Shown: positions 1 to 9,258, numbered from the stretch's first letter. The stretch: 64,000 nt of DNA from Flammeovirgaceae bacterium SG7u.111 (GCA_034044135.1 CP139021.1:759635-823634); one strand, 5' to 3'. Notes: a model not told the origin generated them from the sequence alone. Translations and numbers: made by a program.

Positions 1-406
1 TACTTTTGACAAATGGCATGTGATCAAACTTCTCTACAAACATCTAGATCGACTTGGGGAAAAGGCTTATTGCTTTCAAGCTCAAATTGAACTATCAATG
101 GAAAGGATAGGTACTTTTTATCGGCAAGATCAATTTCAAGAGCTAAAAGCCCAACTGTGCTTCATTATGGACCTCGCCCAGGAAACCATGGAAACCAATC
201 CGATCACTAAATCGATTAAAAGCCATTTTGATGGAATTGTTCAATACGCTCAATCTAAGATTAATAACGGTATCTTAGAGGGGCTCAATTCTAAAATTCA
301 AATCATTAAACGGGTTGCTAGAGGGTTTCGGTCTAAAGACAACTTCATCAAGATGATTTACTTTGTATTTGCAAAATACCAGTTTCAAGTAAATTCATAA
401 AGAACC
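1..406 (+). mobile_element. right end of an ISL3-family insertion sequence (partial)
   Basis: The element enters from the left edge and contains the end of a transposase. Just after the transposase stop, the minus-strand sequence GGTTCTTTATGAA (394-406) has the GG-T-CTTT look of ISL3-family terminal inverted repeats, so I place the element's outer end at about 406. The other end lies outside the window, so inverted repeat and target duplication cannot be checked here. A gene reading toward the IS is truncated exactly at this boundary, which supports the placement. Confidence 0.6.
2..400 (+). CDS. ISL3-family transposase, C-terminal part
   Basis: The frame is open to the left edge, so this is the 3' end of a longer gene; a GTG at 20 is an internal codon rather than a convincing start. 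The visible part begins TFDKWHVIK, which fits the conserved F/W-H region that follows a catalytic Asp in ISL3 (DDE) transposases, and ends with the family's C-terminal signature NGILEGLNSKIQ followed by KRVARGFRS and NFIKMIYF. The enzyme would catalyse cut-and-paste movement of the element. Nothing seen within the visible third is broken, so the element may be intact. Confidence 0.85.
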   Translation, partial: TFDKWHVIKLLYKHLDRLGEKAYCFQAQIELSMERIGTFYRQDQFQELKAQLCFIMDLAQETMETNPITKSIKSHFDGIVQYAQSKINNGILEGLNSKIQIIKRVARGFRSKDNFIKMIYFVFAKYQFQVNS

Positions 407-718
407 GAAAATAAGTATGAGAAAAATTGATAGTCCTTTAGACCTTTTTACCTCAACTGTTTTGGGAAGGATATTTAAAGCGTCTAATATCTTCTTCCTA
501 CTAGTTGGATAAGAATAATTTTCAAGCTGTTCATTTCTAACCTTTGAAAGATAACGCACCTCCATTTCTTCCCTTTGAACAGGATCTTCATTGAAATCAG
601 GACATGAAATATCAAACTCAGGCTTTTGATTCGTCAATTTGCAATAGGTACCTGTTTGTAATTCAAAACCTTTGTTAGAGCATATTTTGCAGTATTCTAT
701 TTTTTCTTCAAGTTTCAT
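395..718 (-). pseudogene. small Cys-rich (zinc-ribbon-like) membrane protein, 3' end cut off by IS
   Basis: This is 107 residues with an N-terminal cysteine set (C10, C13, C27 and C39 region: CKICSNKGF, TYCKLTNQKP, SCPDF) typical of a short zinc-ribbon-like domain found at the start of many Bacteroidota membrane proteins of unknown role (recalled family pattern). After a charged linker a hydrophobic segment starts (LSIFLILIF) and stops three codons later. Those last three residues and the stop are read from the ISL3 end, so the original protein probably continued as a membrane helix and beyond. It is still open in its N-terminal part. Function unknown. Confidence 0.6.
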
Positions 719-744
719 TTTAATCTAATTCAGACTTTGGCAAG

Positions 745-1257
745 CTACCCATTCCCCCCAGTAGAAAACACCAACACTTCGGCATTGATCGCTTCGAAGA
801 AGGTTTTTCGCTGAAAATGCAGCCCTATTTTGGTAAGTAGTTTTTGTGAGCCTTCATTATCTACATTGGTGATGGCGAGGATTTCTTCTAGTTTTAATAC
901 CTTTTTTCCATATTCTAATACTCCCTTTGCCGCTTCGGAAATGTAGCCGAAGCCCTCGTGCTGGGGCAGGGTAGCATAGCCAATATCAGGATGGTCGAGG
1001 TAGTCTCTTTTGTGCAAGCCACATGTGCCTACTATCTCTCCAGTTGCTTTAAGAATGACTTTGTAGGTGCTAAACCCGTAGATATTGTAGTCCCTAAAGA
1101 TGTTATTTTGGATATAGCTTTTGGCATTCTCGAGCGTATGAATCCCTCTGTCACCGATATAGGCTAGCCATTTGGGAGAGTTCATAAGTTCGTAAATATA
1201 CGGGGCATCACCCAAGTCTATCTGGTGGATGGTAAGCCTTTCGGTTTCTAAGATCAT
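745..1257 (-). CDS. GNAT family N-acetyltransferase (RimJ/RimL-like)
   Basis: This is 170 residues from the ATG at 1257, chosen because the family normally opens with a strand such as MILETERLTI; a longer frame begins at 1293. Seen are the start strand, the central strand GEIVGTCGLHKRD, the HPDIGYATLPQHEGFGYISEAAK region, which matches the acetyl-CoA pyrophosphate-binding motif A in position, and VDNEGSQKLLTKIGLHF, the usual N-S-xx-LLxKxGF C-terminal motif. Such enzymes acetylate amino groups of proteins or small molecules; the substrate cannot be told. It stands alone, 70 bp after the plsC-like gene. Confidence 0.85.
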   Translation of the reverse strand: MILETERLTIHQIDLGDAPYIYELMNSPKWLAYIGDRGIHTLENAKSYIQNNIFRDYNIYGFSTYKVILKATGEIVGTCGLHKRDYLDHPDIGYATLPQHEGFGYISEAAKGVLEYGKKVLKLEEILAITNVDNEGSQKLLTKIGLHFQRKTFFEAINAEVLVFSTGGNG

Positions 1258-1327
1258 TCGGTTAGCTATAAAGAGAGTTGATTTTAGCCCCAAGGCAAAT
1301 CTAGGGCTACTTTGAGTACGGGGGTTA

Positions 1328-2098
1328 CTATGAATCTTTCAACTCTCCTACCGTTTCTTCCTCAAATTTTTCGGGGAAGTGGGCTTTCATTTCTTCTCGG
1401 ATAATGCCCCGCACTTGTTCCCTAAGTTTGGGAATATCATCAGTCGTAAGTCCTGTGGGGTAGATGGGCTCGTGGAAAATTACTTTTTGTTTGTGCCAAA
1501 CAGGTAGCCCGATATCGTGCATAATGATCCAGTTGTAAGGCAAGGTAACGGGTACGATGGGCACTTGCTTTTCAATGGCAATACGGAAGGCGCCATCCTT
1601 AAAGTTTTTGAGGTTTGGATAGGTTTTCATGTTAATTCCTCCTTCGGGAAACATGACCAAGCTTTTGCCTTTCTCTATCGCTTCTCTTGAGCGGTGAACT
1701 GTCTCGTAGCGGCTTCGGCTGCTGCCTCGGTCTACAGGGATATGGATGTTTCGGAACATGTACCCAAAAAGCGGTACATTGGAAAGGTCGCTTTTTCCTA
1801 CGAACACAGCAAAGCGATCTACCAGCCCGCCCATCAGCGGGATATCCAAGTAGGAATTGTGGTTGGCACAGAAGACCACCGGAGTTCCTTTGGGCACTTT
1901 TTCGCCCCTTCGCTCAATGAAAGGAGGCATAAAGGCAAAGCCAAAGATCACATACGACCAAATCTTATTAAGTTGGTATGCATATTTGTGCCATTTTTCC
2001 CGAGGGATAATCACCAAATAGGCTGGATAGAGAAATATCATGGCGATTACTGTTCCAATTGCCATCCATACTAAATGCAAAAATTTGATGATCTTCAT
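1328..2098 (-). CDS. plsC: 1-acyl-sn-glycerol-3-phosphate acyltransferase family protein
   Basis: This is 256 residues. An N-terminal hydrophobic segment (about 8-31) anchors it in the inner membrane. The catalytic HX4D motif is NHNSYLD (H80, D85); the glycerol-phosphate-binding FPEGG box follows at about 150, and PIVPVTL is the later conserved block. The family adds the second acyl chain to lysophosphatidic acid in phospholipid synthesis. Paralogues acylate other lipids, so the exact acceptor is inferred. It follows an FkbM methyltransferase gene by only 17 bp on the same strand, so the two are probably cotranscribed. Confidence 0.85.
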   Translation of the reverse strand: MKIIKFLHLVWMAIGTVIAMIFLYPAYLVIIPREKWHKYAYQLNKIWSYVIFGFAFMPPFIERRGEKVPKGTPVVFCANHNSYLDIPLMGGLVDRFAVFVGKSDLSNVPLFGYMFRNIHIPVDRGSSRSRYETVHRSREAIEKGKSLVMFPEGGINMKTYPNLKNFKDGAFRIAIEKQVPIVPVTLPYNWIIMHDIGLPVWHKQKVIFHEPIYPTGLTTDDIPKLREQVRGIIREEMKAHFPEKFEEETVGELKDS

Positions 2099-2115
2099 AT
2101 GTTTGAATGCTGGTT

Positions 2116-2886
2116 TTATAAAAGATGCTTAAACTCTTCGAGCTTCACGTCGGGTAGAAAGTATAACTCGATAACGTTCATAAATTTACTTTCAGCCAGC
2201 TTGAATGGCTTTAATTTTTCATTTTCCAAATAGTAAATGCTGTAGCCAATTCCTCCCAAAAGCTGAATCATCTCCCGCTTGTTTTCAAGACTATCGATTT
2301 CTATTTCCAACACAGGCTTAAACTTCTTGCACAAATACACGAAATGTGGAATGATATGCAACTCATACCCTTCTACATCGCATTTGATGTAATCGAGCTG
2401 CTTGAGGTCGGCAAAAAGCGTTTTTGGACTCATCATGGTAGCCTCGTGGGTGAGAGCCGCATCGCCTTGCCCGCTTTCCAATACCTCCGTACGGCCATGC
2501 CTCACTACGCCGTCTACCCGTGGCGTCCCCATCTGTACCTTCAGGTTATCGGTTTCCCCAAGGGCGTAGGGCAACACCTCTACATTTCCAAGGGCAAAAC
2601 TGGCAATATTCGACTCCAAAGTCTCCCTGAAATCCTTTACAGGCTCTACGGCAAATACTTTTCCTTCTTTTCCTGTAATGCGAGAAAGTGGGATGGTAAA
2701 ATAACCCAAATTGGCACCGATATCTATGCAAACCGAACCGGGCTTCACTAGTTTTTCCAAAAACCTGACTTGGAAGTGCTCGCCCAAATAGAATTTTGAC
2801 ACATAGCTTTTCAAAAAAATATAGCTGATGAACTTCAAGTAATTTTTGAAGCCTAGCAAGGTAAAAAGTAGCTTTCTTACGATCAT
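2116..2886 (-). CDS. FkbM family methyltransferase
   Basis: This is 256 residues. The SAM-binding motif I is CIDIGANLGYFTIPLSR (about 53-69), followed by VFAVEPVKDFRETLESN (motif II region) and YIKCDVEGYELHIIPH, the D-x-E-G-x-E motif of the FkbM family. These enzymes O-methylate sugars or small-molecule hydroxyls, often on surface glycans. An N-terminal hydrophobic stretch (MIVRKLLFTLLGFKNYLKF) may lie along the membrane. It is encoded immediately upstream of plsC, which suggests a role in envelope lipid or glycan modification, but the substrate is unknown. Confidence 0.85.
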   Translation of the reverse strand: MIVRKLLFTLLGFKNYLKFISYIFLKSYVSKFYLGEHFQVRFLEKLVKPGSVCIDIGANLGYFTIPLSRITGKEGKVFAVEPVKDFRETLESNIASFALGNVEVLPYALGETDNLKVQMGTPRVDGVVRHGRTEVLESGQGDAALTHEATMMSPKTLFADLKQLDYIKCDVEGYELHIIPHFVYLCKKFKPVLEIEIDSLENKREMIQLLGGIGYSIYYLENEKLKPFKLAESKFMNVIELYFLPDVKLEEFKHLL

Positions 2887-2939
2887 GTATTCTTATTATT
2901 AATTGCCTTTAATGGGCGTGTTTTTTTTGTATTTTAAAG

Positions 2940-2963
2940 AGAGCCAACGCATGCATTGGCTCT
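2940..2963. repeat. intergenic palindrome, AGAGCCAA family
   Basis: AGAGCCAA (2940-2947) pairs with TTGGCTCT (2956-2963) around a CATGCA-type centre. It resembles in design the palindrome at 52721-52748 and the weaker one at 14382-14410 (GTAGAG...CTCTAC arms around a GCA...TGC core), so it looks like a member of a dispersed palindromic family. It lacks a T-run and is not a clear terminator. Confidence 0.5.
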
Positions 2964-3089
2964 ACGTTTTTAACTGAACTGACATTTCAATTGAATACTT
3001 TATAACAAAATTTCGGCACGGACGATAGGTGCCGCATCAGCGTTTTTCTTTTTCAAATTAGCACATCAGCACATCGAAAAATCAACACA

Positions 3090-3545
3090 TTATTTTATCC
3101 TTTTCTTTCCTTCTTCCGACATCGCCCTTAGCTTTTCCCGCTTCATGGTTTTGATAAACCTGGCATCTCTGAAGCGCAACGCCGACCAGTCCTCGTCTAT
3201 GGCGACTTGCCTCACGCCTTCGAAGCCCATATCTCCCAAAGGTTGCCAACCATTTTCTCTCGAAATATCAGAGGTATATTTTTTTGATGACTTTTTTGAG
3301 TAGGCTATCCACAGCACGGCATCTTCTGCCAATTTTCCTTCAATACTATCTACTATGCTTGCTATTTCGGCGCAGGAAAGGGCAAAAGCAATTACAAAAT
3401 CGTAAGAGCCACCTTCTTTTGCTTGGGTGGTCACACTTGCTAAGCCCGACAATTCTTTCGCTACCTCTTCAAAAGAAGGTGGAGCATGGAGCAAGCAAAT
3501 TGATTGGTGCTCCTTAAAATTCATTTTTTTCAGTACCGGATTCAT
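3090..3545 (-). CDS. DUF3052-like small cytosolic protein
   Basis: From the ATG at 3545 this is 151 residues; an upstream in-frame ATG at 3632 would add 29 residues with no domain look. The body, with LLHAPPSFE near the start, a YDFVIAFALS strand, a Ser/Lys-rich VLWIAYSKKSSKKYTSDISRE segment and GWQPLGDMGFEGVRQVAIDEDWSALRFR, matches the general pattern of DUF3052-type proteins (recalled). A basic tail (KTMKREKLRAMSEEGKKRIK) ends it. No enzymatic function is established. It is divergent from the Gfo/Idh/MocA gene. Confidence 0.65.
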   Translation of the reverse strand: MNPVLKKMNFKEHQSICLLHAPPSFEEVAKELSGLASVTTQAKEGGSYDFVIAFALSCAEIASIVDSIEGKLAEDAVLWIAYSKKSSKKYTSDISRENGWQPLGDMGFEGVRQVAIDEDWSALRFRDARFIKTMKREKLRAMSEEGKKRIK

Positions 3546-3733
3546 CGCATGCGTGTGGTTGAGATTGGGGCAAAAGTAGTTTTTTTGGTCGGAAGGGAAA
3601 AATGAAAAGTTTTCTAGAGGTCTAAAGACCAATGATCAAACGTTTTCATTCATTTAAAACTATCTATGCTTTATATTTAAGGCAGATAACTTCATTTTTT
3701 CAAAATACCCTATTTCAAACATTTTTAGTAAAT

Positions 3734-5035
3734 ATGAAAAGTTCAAAAAGCAAACAAATCAGTAGGCGGAAGTTTATTGGCGGAGCTGCCTTATCTTTCG
3801 CAGCATTCACTATCGTGCCTCGCTCAGTGCTAGGCGGAAAGGGTTACACTGCTCCCAGCGACAAACTAACTATGGGCTTCATAGGCTGTGGAAAGCAAAG
3901 TGGGGGACTTGCCTCTCGCTTTATGAAACTAGACGATATCCAAATGGTAGCCGCTTGCGACATCGACTCGGCCAAGTTGGAGAAGTTCGTAAAGATGGCC
4001 AATGGTATTTACAGTGAAAAGTCGGGCAAGGAGCATAAAGGCTTGGAGTCTTACAAAATGTACGAAGACTTGCTCGCCCGCCAAGACATAGATGCGGTAA
4101 TTATTGCTACTCCTGACCATTGGCATGCGCTTCCTGCTATAGATGCACTCAAGGCTGGCAAAGATGTTTATTGCGAAAAGCCGCTTTCTCACACACTAGA
4201 AGAAGGCAGGGCAATGGTAGATGCTACCCGCAAATACAATAAGGTTTTCCAGACAGGAAGTATGCAACGCTCTAGCTACAACTTCCGCCAAGCATGCGAG
4301 CTGGTGCAAAACGGCTACATTGGCGAGGTAACAAAAGTATTGGCAAATGTGGGCGACCCTGCCGTTGACTGTGACCTTCCTGCCGAAAAAGCTCCAAAAG
4401 AGCTGGATTGGGATCGCTGGTTAGGCCCTGCACAAATGCGTGAGTATAACAGCATCATTGCTCCTCCTATTTCTTTTAGCGGATGGCCTATGTGGAGAAA
4501 TTATAAAGAATTTGGTGGTGGAATCCTCTGCGATTGGGGCGCGCATATGTTTGATATCGTTCAGTGGGGCTTGGGCATGGATAATACTGGCCCGGTTGAG
4601 TACATCCCACCAACCGACCCAAAAGCTACCCGTGGCTTGGTAATGAAATATGCCAACGGCATAGAAATGGTGCACGAAGATTTTGGAAGAGGCTGGGGCG
4701 TTCGCTTCATAGGTACGGAAGGAACAATTGATGTGAGCCGTAAATACCTCGATAGTAAGTCGGAGAGCATTGCCAAAAAAGAAATTGGTGGAAACGATAA
4801 GCGCTTGTACTTTAGCGACAACCACTACCAAGATTTTGTAGATGCAGTGAAGAGCAGGAAAAAGCCAATCTGCGATGTGGAAATTGGCCACCGCGCAGCC
4901 AGTGTTTGTAATATAGCCAATATAGCTTACTGGCTCAACAAACCTCTGAAGTGGGATCCTGTAAAAGAGAAGTTTGACGACAAGGAAGCGAACAAGCTTA
5001 GGGGCAAAAAATACCGCAAGCCGTATTCTTTGTAG
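3734..5035 (+). CDS. Tat-exported Gfo/Idh/MocA family oxidoreductase
   Basis: From the ATG at 3734 this is 433 residues and opens with a twin-arginine signal (SRRKFIGGAALSFAAF), which decides the start over the ATG at 3632. A Rossmann motif follows (MGFIGCGKQSGGLA), then DHWHALPAIDALKAGKDVYCEKPLSH, the EKP signature of the family. These NAD(P)-dependent enzymes act on sugars or cyclitols. The GWPMWRNYKEFGGGILCDWGAHMFD block is typical of the large exported Bacteroidota/planctomycete group. Substrate unknown. A strong intrinsic terminator follows at 5109. Confidence 0.9.
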   Translation: MKSSKSKQISRRKFIGGAALSFAAFTIVPRSVLGGKGYTAPSDKLTMGFIGCGKQSGGLASRFMKLDDIQMVAACDIDSAKLEKFVKMANGIYSEKSGKEHKGLESYKMYEDLLARQDIDAVIIATPDHWHALPAIDALKAGKDVYCEKPLSHTLEEGRAMVDATRKYNKVFQTGSMQRSSYNFRQACELVQNGYIGEVTKVLANVGDPAVDCDLPAEKAPKELDWDRWLGPAQMREYNSIIAPPISFSGWPMWRNYKEFGGGILCDWGAHMFDIVQWGLGMDNTGPVEYIPPTDPKATRGLVMKYANGIEMVHEDFGRGWGVRFIGTEGTIDVSRKYLDSKSESIAKKEIGGNDKRLYFSDNHYQDFVDAVKSRKKPICDVEIGHRAASVCNIANIAYWLNKPLKWDPVKEKFDDKEANKLRGKKYRKPYSL

Positions 5036-5108
5036 TTTTATAGAATATTTTTTTTGAGATGGAGGGATGTACTTGATTGTGCATCCCTTTTTTAGTTCAT
5101 TCACCAGA

Positions 5109-5144
5109 CCGTCCCGATCACTTGGAGCGATCGGGACGTTTTTT
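5109..5144 (+). terminator. intrinsic terminator, GTCCCGATC-type hairpin
   Basis: CGTCCCGATC (5110-5119) pairs with GATCGGGACG (5129-5138) and is followed by six T. It lies 75 bp past the oxidoreductase stop. The same arms recur in the hairpin at 9259-9289. Confidence 0.8.
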
Positions 5145-5215
5145 GGTTGATTTTTGGGTTATTTACTACCATTATTTAGGGCGGGTACTTGCCCCAGTAG
5201 GGATGCCCACCTAAT

Positions 5216-5683
5216 TCACTTCATAACATGATAAAATTCGATGCCATATTTTTGACAATTAGACTTTACTTCTTTATACTGTTTACTATCAACATAAATA
5301 GAATTTTTCATTTCTTGCTGGGACTCATTTTCAATGTAATGGATGATGATTTGGCTATTACCTCTGTAACCTAAATACCCAATTTTTATAATAGTTATAT
5401 CACTTTTTTTGATTTGTTTCTCAACTAGTCTTTTTATAAAAATACTATTGGTTGTAAGTTCAAATTCATTATACGAAGTAGCAACTAGAAAGCTTGATAC
5501 AACAGCTGTGAAGATAATAGTAAAATAAATCTCGGCATTTTCAGAAAAATCCAACAGCATTAAAAGAAGTTTCGATAAAAAATAGCTAAACAGTAAGCCC
5601 AAAAAAGCAAAGTTTTTTAAGAGCGTAACTTTTGATGTCCTTCCGCTTAACAATACATTTTTATCTTTCATATTTATTCTCAT
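5216..5683 (-). CDS. small two-helix membrane protein of unknown function
   Basis: This is 155 residues; an alternative ATG at 5671 would remove four residues. Two adjacent hydrophobic helices (about 25-45 and 52-75: LLKNFAFLGLLFSYFLSKLL and IYFTIIFTAVVSSFLVATSY) are followed by a soluble C-terminal half with short beta-like strands (NSIFIKRLVEKQIKKSDITI), an arrangement seen in small PH-like (bPH2-type) membrane proteins. I do not recognise it firmly. It is AT-rich and isolated, convergent with the gene before it. Confidence 0.55.
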   Translation of the reverse strand: MRINMKDKNVLLSGRTSKVTLLKNFAFLGLLFSYFLSKLLLMLLDFSENAEIYFTIIFTAVVSSFLVATSYNEFELTTNSIFIKRLVEKQIKKSDITIIKIGYLGYRGNSQIIIHYIENESQQEMKNSIYVDSKQYKEVKSNCQKYGIEFYHVMK

Positions 5684-5964
5684 TGCCTTTAAACTGAATA
5701 TAATGGTAGTTCTTAGGTTGTAATGGGGTTGTTTTAAATCACTCTGACGGTCGGAGTGAATCTTTTTCTTGTTCGACTTAAACCTTTACCGCAAAGCTAG
5801 CATCCAATCCACAATTCCATGCCTTTTTATAAGGAAACACTCACCACCCATCCCTTTTTTCCTTCGCAAAACAAAAACAGGTTTGACTTTAAGGTAGTTG
5901 ATTTATAGTTTGGGAAACATTGTAAAATAAGCCTTTTTTAAACCTATACAATTATACAATCACA

Positions 5965-8900
5965 ATGAAAAAACTAAGACACGTACTATTGATATGGTCA
6001 GTGATGATTATATCCCCACAACTTTTTGCTCAGGAAAGCCCTTTGGTGGTTCAGCCTGGTATTAGCCCCGATGGCAGCCAGATCGCTTTCTCTTACCAAG
6101 GTGATATTTGGACTTCGAAGCTCGATGGTAGCGATGCCCGCAGGCTTACTATCCACGAAGCTTACGAGTCGTCGCCTGTTTGGAGTCCCGACGGCAAGCA
6201 AATTGCTTTTTCCAGCACCCGCTATGGGGCAAATGATATTTTTGTGATGCCTGCTACTGGAGGTGAGCCTAAGCGGCTTACGTTCTACTCGGGTAGCGAT
6301 GTAATCAGCGGTTGGACGGATGATAACCAAGTGTTGTTCACCTCGGCACGGGCATTTCGCCAAATAGAATGGTCTTCTGAGATTTTGAGCGTTTCGGCTA
6401 CGGGTGGAACTCCACAGCGCTTTTTGGATGCCACAGGCTATATGCCTGCCATGTCGCCCGATGGCAAATTGCTTGCTTTTGTTGAGGGACCGTGCCGCAC
6501 GGCAAGGGAAGCCTACAAAGGCCCTGCTAACAAAGATGTATGGATTTACCACATCAAAAACAAGTCGTTTACGAAAGTGACTTCCTCTATGAGCAACGAT
6601 TTTATGCCCAAGTGGGGAAAGGACAACAGCCTCTTTTTTATAGGTGGGGAAACGGGCAGGTACAATGCCTACAGCCTGAAAATAAACGACGATGGCTCGG
6701 CAGCCGGTTCGCCTACTCAAGTGACATCGTACACAGATTTTGGTATCCAATGGCTGGATGCTAGCACGAATGGAAATACCTTGGTATTTGAGCGATTGGG
6801 TGATATTTACCAAGTAAGCGCAACAGGAGGCTCAGCTCAAAAAATCAATATTTCTATTTCTGCGGACTATCGTTTCGATCCTATGGAGCGCAAAACGCTT
6901 TCTTCAGGAATAGATTGGTACAGCATTTCCCCTAACGGTAAAAAAGCAACGGTGGTAACCCGTGGGGAGGTATTTGTGAAGGTGAACGACAAGGAAAAAA
7001 GCCGCACGGTGAACTTGAGCAAGCATGCTTGGAGAGATGATAACGCCAACTGGCTCAACGATTCTACAGTGATTTTCACCTCCGACCGCGAAGGGCAATA
7101 CGATTTGTACCTTGCCAAATCTGCCGACCCTGAAAAACCCGATTTGTTCAAAAGCTTGAAGCACGAAGTCGTCCGCCTGACAAAAACGGACGAGAGCGAG
7201 ATGATGCCTTTGGTTTCGCCGAACGGCAAAAAAATAGCTTTTAGAAGAGCGGAAGGGTCGAGAGGAAAGGGGAAAATGATTGTAGCCGATATTGATCCAG
7301 AAGGGAAAATCAATAATGAAATAGTATTGCTGGATAGCTGGCAATCGGCGAACGATGTATCGTGGAGTCCAGATAGCAAATGGTTGGCATATTCTATTCC
7401 CGACCTCGATTTCAACAACGAGGTGTATATCCACGCAGCGGACAACAGCCGCAAGCCTGTGAACGTGAGCATGCACCCCCGCAACGACCGCAGCCCTGTT
7501 TGGAGTTCCGACGGATCGAAACTAGCCTTCATTTCTGACCGAAACAATGGCGATTACGATGTATGGTTCGCTTGGCTGAGCATAGAAGATTGGGAAAAAA
7601 CAAAGCAAGACTGGGAAGAAGACGAGGGCGATGATGAGAAGGGCAAAAAGGATAAGAAAGACAAAAAAGACGGAGATGAGGAAGAAGAGGAAACGCCTAT
7701 CACTATCGACTTTGAAGATATTCATTACCGCCTCAGCCAAGTTACGGCTCTGCCAGGCAGCGAATCGGGCATAGCAGTATCGAAAGATGGGGAGACTTTC
7801 TACTTCAGCACCAGCGGCCCTACCGCCAAAGGAAGCGACCTGTACAGCATCAACTGGGATGGAACGGAAGCCAAGCAACTCACCAAGGGCGGACAACGCC
7901 CGTATGGAGCGGAACTTAGTCCTGATGGCAAGCATTTGTACTACGTATCCAAAGGAAGGCTTTCAAGAATTACGCTGAGCAACGGCAAATCGGAGAGTTT
8001 GCCATTTAGCGCAGAAATGAAAATTGACCACCGCAAAGAGCGTGAGCAAGTATTTGAAGAAGCTTGGAAAGCCTTGGACGCAGGTTTTTACGACCCTGCT
8101 TTCCACGGGCAAGATTGGGATGCGCTCAAGAAACAATTCAAACCACTTGCGCTCAAAGCCTCTACCGATCAAGATTTCCGCTACATGTTCAACCTGATGC
8201 TGGGGCAAGTGAATGCCAGCCACATGGGCATTTATGGAGGTTCTCCTGAGGAAACGCAACGAGAAAGCACCGGAAGGCTTGGCGTAGAAGTAATTCCTGT
8301 GAAAAACGGGGTGGAAGTTACGCATGTAGTGCCGAAAACCGCAGCGGATAAAACAACAAGCAAATTGGAAGTTGGCGATGTAATAGTTGCCGTGAACGGC
8401 GAAGGGGTTTCTTCTGACGAGAGTTTTTACAGTTTGCTCACCAACAAAGCCAGCAAGAAAATATTACTGGAAGTAGAAGATGCAAACGGAAAAAGCCGGG
8501 AGGTGGAAATCAGACCCACAAGCAGTATCCGTAACCAGCTTTACGACGAGTGGGTGAACGAACGCAAAGCTCTTACGGAAAAATATTCGGGTGGAAAATT
8601 GGGTTACATCCACATCCAAGGGATGAACTGGCCCAGCTTCGAGCGCTTTGAGCGAGAGCTGACCGCAGCAGGCTTGGGCAAAGAGGGAATTGTGATAGAC
8701 GTGCGCTACAACGGCGGCGGCTACACTACCGACTACCTTATGGCGGTGCTCAACGTACGTCAACATGCCTACACCATTCCGAGAGGAGCGGCGGGTAGCC
8801 TTAATGAAAACCCGAAATACAAAAATAATTACCCTTACGGGGAAAGGCTTCCACTGGCAGCTTGGACCAAACCTTCTATTGCCATCTGTAACGAAAGCAG

Positions 8901-9192
8901 TTATTCCAATGCGGAGATTTTCTCTCATGCGTTCAAAACGTTGGAAATTGGAAAACTAGTAGGCCAACCGACCTTCGGCGCGGTGATTTCCACGGGTGGA
9001 CAAGGTTTGTTGGACGGTTCGTATGTACGGATGCCGTTTAGGGCTTGGTACGTGAAAGCGACGGGAGAAAACATGGAACTAGGTCCAGCCGTTCCACAAT
9101 TCACCGTGGAAAATGCACCCGACAGCAAAGCCAAAGGGGAAGACGAACAGCTTAAAAAAGCGGTAGATGAATTGTTGAAGGAGGTGGATTAG
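5965..9192 (+). CDS. tricorn-like S41 family peptidase with PD40 propellers and PDZ
   Basis: This is 1075 residues with a Sec signal ending FAQ (about 1-22). Repeated WSPDGKQIAFSS-type PD40/TolB-like blades fill residues 30 to about 700. A highly acidic/lysine linker sits at about 549-578 (EEDEGDDEKGKKDKKDKKDG). A PDZ domain lies at about 771-860 (VGDVIVAVNGEGVSS), then the S41 core with GIVIDVRYNGGGYTTDYL and the nucleophile region NESSYSNAE near residue 978. By family knowledge it is a periplasmic tricorn-type protease degrading peptides; LpxC-like or prc roles are less likely given the propellers. Monocistronic, with a terminator at 9259. Confidence 0.9.
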   Translation: MKKLRHVLLIWSVMIISPQLFAQESPLVVQPGISPDGSQIAFSYQGDIWTSKLDGSDARRLTIHEAYESSPVWSPDGKQIAFSSTRYGANDIFVMPATGGEPKRLTFYSGSDVISGWTDDNQVLFTSARAFRQIEWSSEILSVSATGGTPQRFLDATGYMPAMSPDGKLLAFVEGPCRTAREAYKGPANKDVWIYHIKNKSFTKVTSSMSNDFMPKWGKDNSLFFIGGETGRYNAYSLKINDDGSAAGSPTQVTSYTDFGIQWLDASTNGNTLVFERLGDIYQVSATGGSAQKINISISADYRFDPMERKTLSSGIDWYSISPNGKKATVVTRGEVFVKVNDKEKSRTVNLSKHAWRDDNANWLNDSTVIFTSDREGQYDLYLAKSADPEKPDLFKSLKHEVVRLTKTDESEMMPLVSPNGKKIAFRRAEGSRGKGKMIVADIDPEGKINNEIVLLDSWQSANDVSWSPDSKWLAYSIPDLDFNNEVYIHAADNSRKPVNVSMHPRNDRSPVWSSDGSKLAFISDRNNGDYDVWFAWLSIEDWEKTKQDWEEDEGDDEKGKKDKKDKKDGDEEEEETPITIDFEDIHYRLSQVTALPGSESGIAVSKDGETFYFSTSGPTAKGSDLYSINWDGTEAKQLTKGGQRPYGAELSPDGKHLYYVSKGRLSRITLSNGKSESLPFSAEMKIDHRKEREQVFEEAWKALDAGFYDPAFHGQDWDALKKQFKPLALKASTDQDFRYMFNLMLGQVNASHMGIYGGSPEETQRESTGRLGVEVIPVKNGVEVTHVVPKTAADKTTSKLEVGDVIVAVNGEGVSSDESFYSLLTNKASKKILLEVEDANGKSREVEIRPTSSIRNQLYDEWVNERKALTEKYSGGKLGYIHIQGMNWPSFERFERELTAAGLGKEGIVIDVRYNGGGYTTDYLMAVLNVRQHAYTIPRGAAGSLNENPKYKNNYPYGERLPLAAWTKPSIAICNESSYSNAEIFSHAFKTLEIGKLVGQPTFGAVISTGGQGLLDGSYVRMPFRAWYVKATGENMELGPAVPQFTVENAPDSKAKGEDEQLKKAVDELLKEVD

Positions 9193-9243
9193 TTACTGGT
9201 TGTTGGTTTCTTGTTACTGGTTGCTAGTTTCTTGTTACTGGTT
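9192..9243. repeat. 21-bp tandem repeat, 2.5 copies
   Basis: Units begin GTTACTGGTTG at 9192, 9213 and 9234; the first two differ at only two positions. The repeat directly follows the protease stop codon. Related TTACTGG/GCTAGTT words occur at 54236-54270 and, inverted, at 54336-54369. Confidence 0.8.
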
Positions 9244-9258
9244 AACCAAACCTGTTAA

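Noticed and set aside
4421-5104. 227-residue antisense frame inside the Gfo/Idh/MocA gene
   Set aside because: Shadow of a well-supported gene with a Tat signal and EKP motif.
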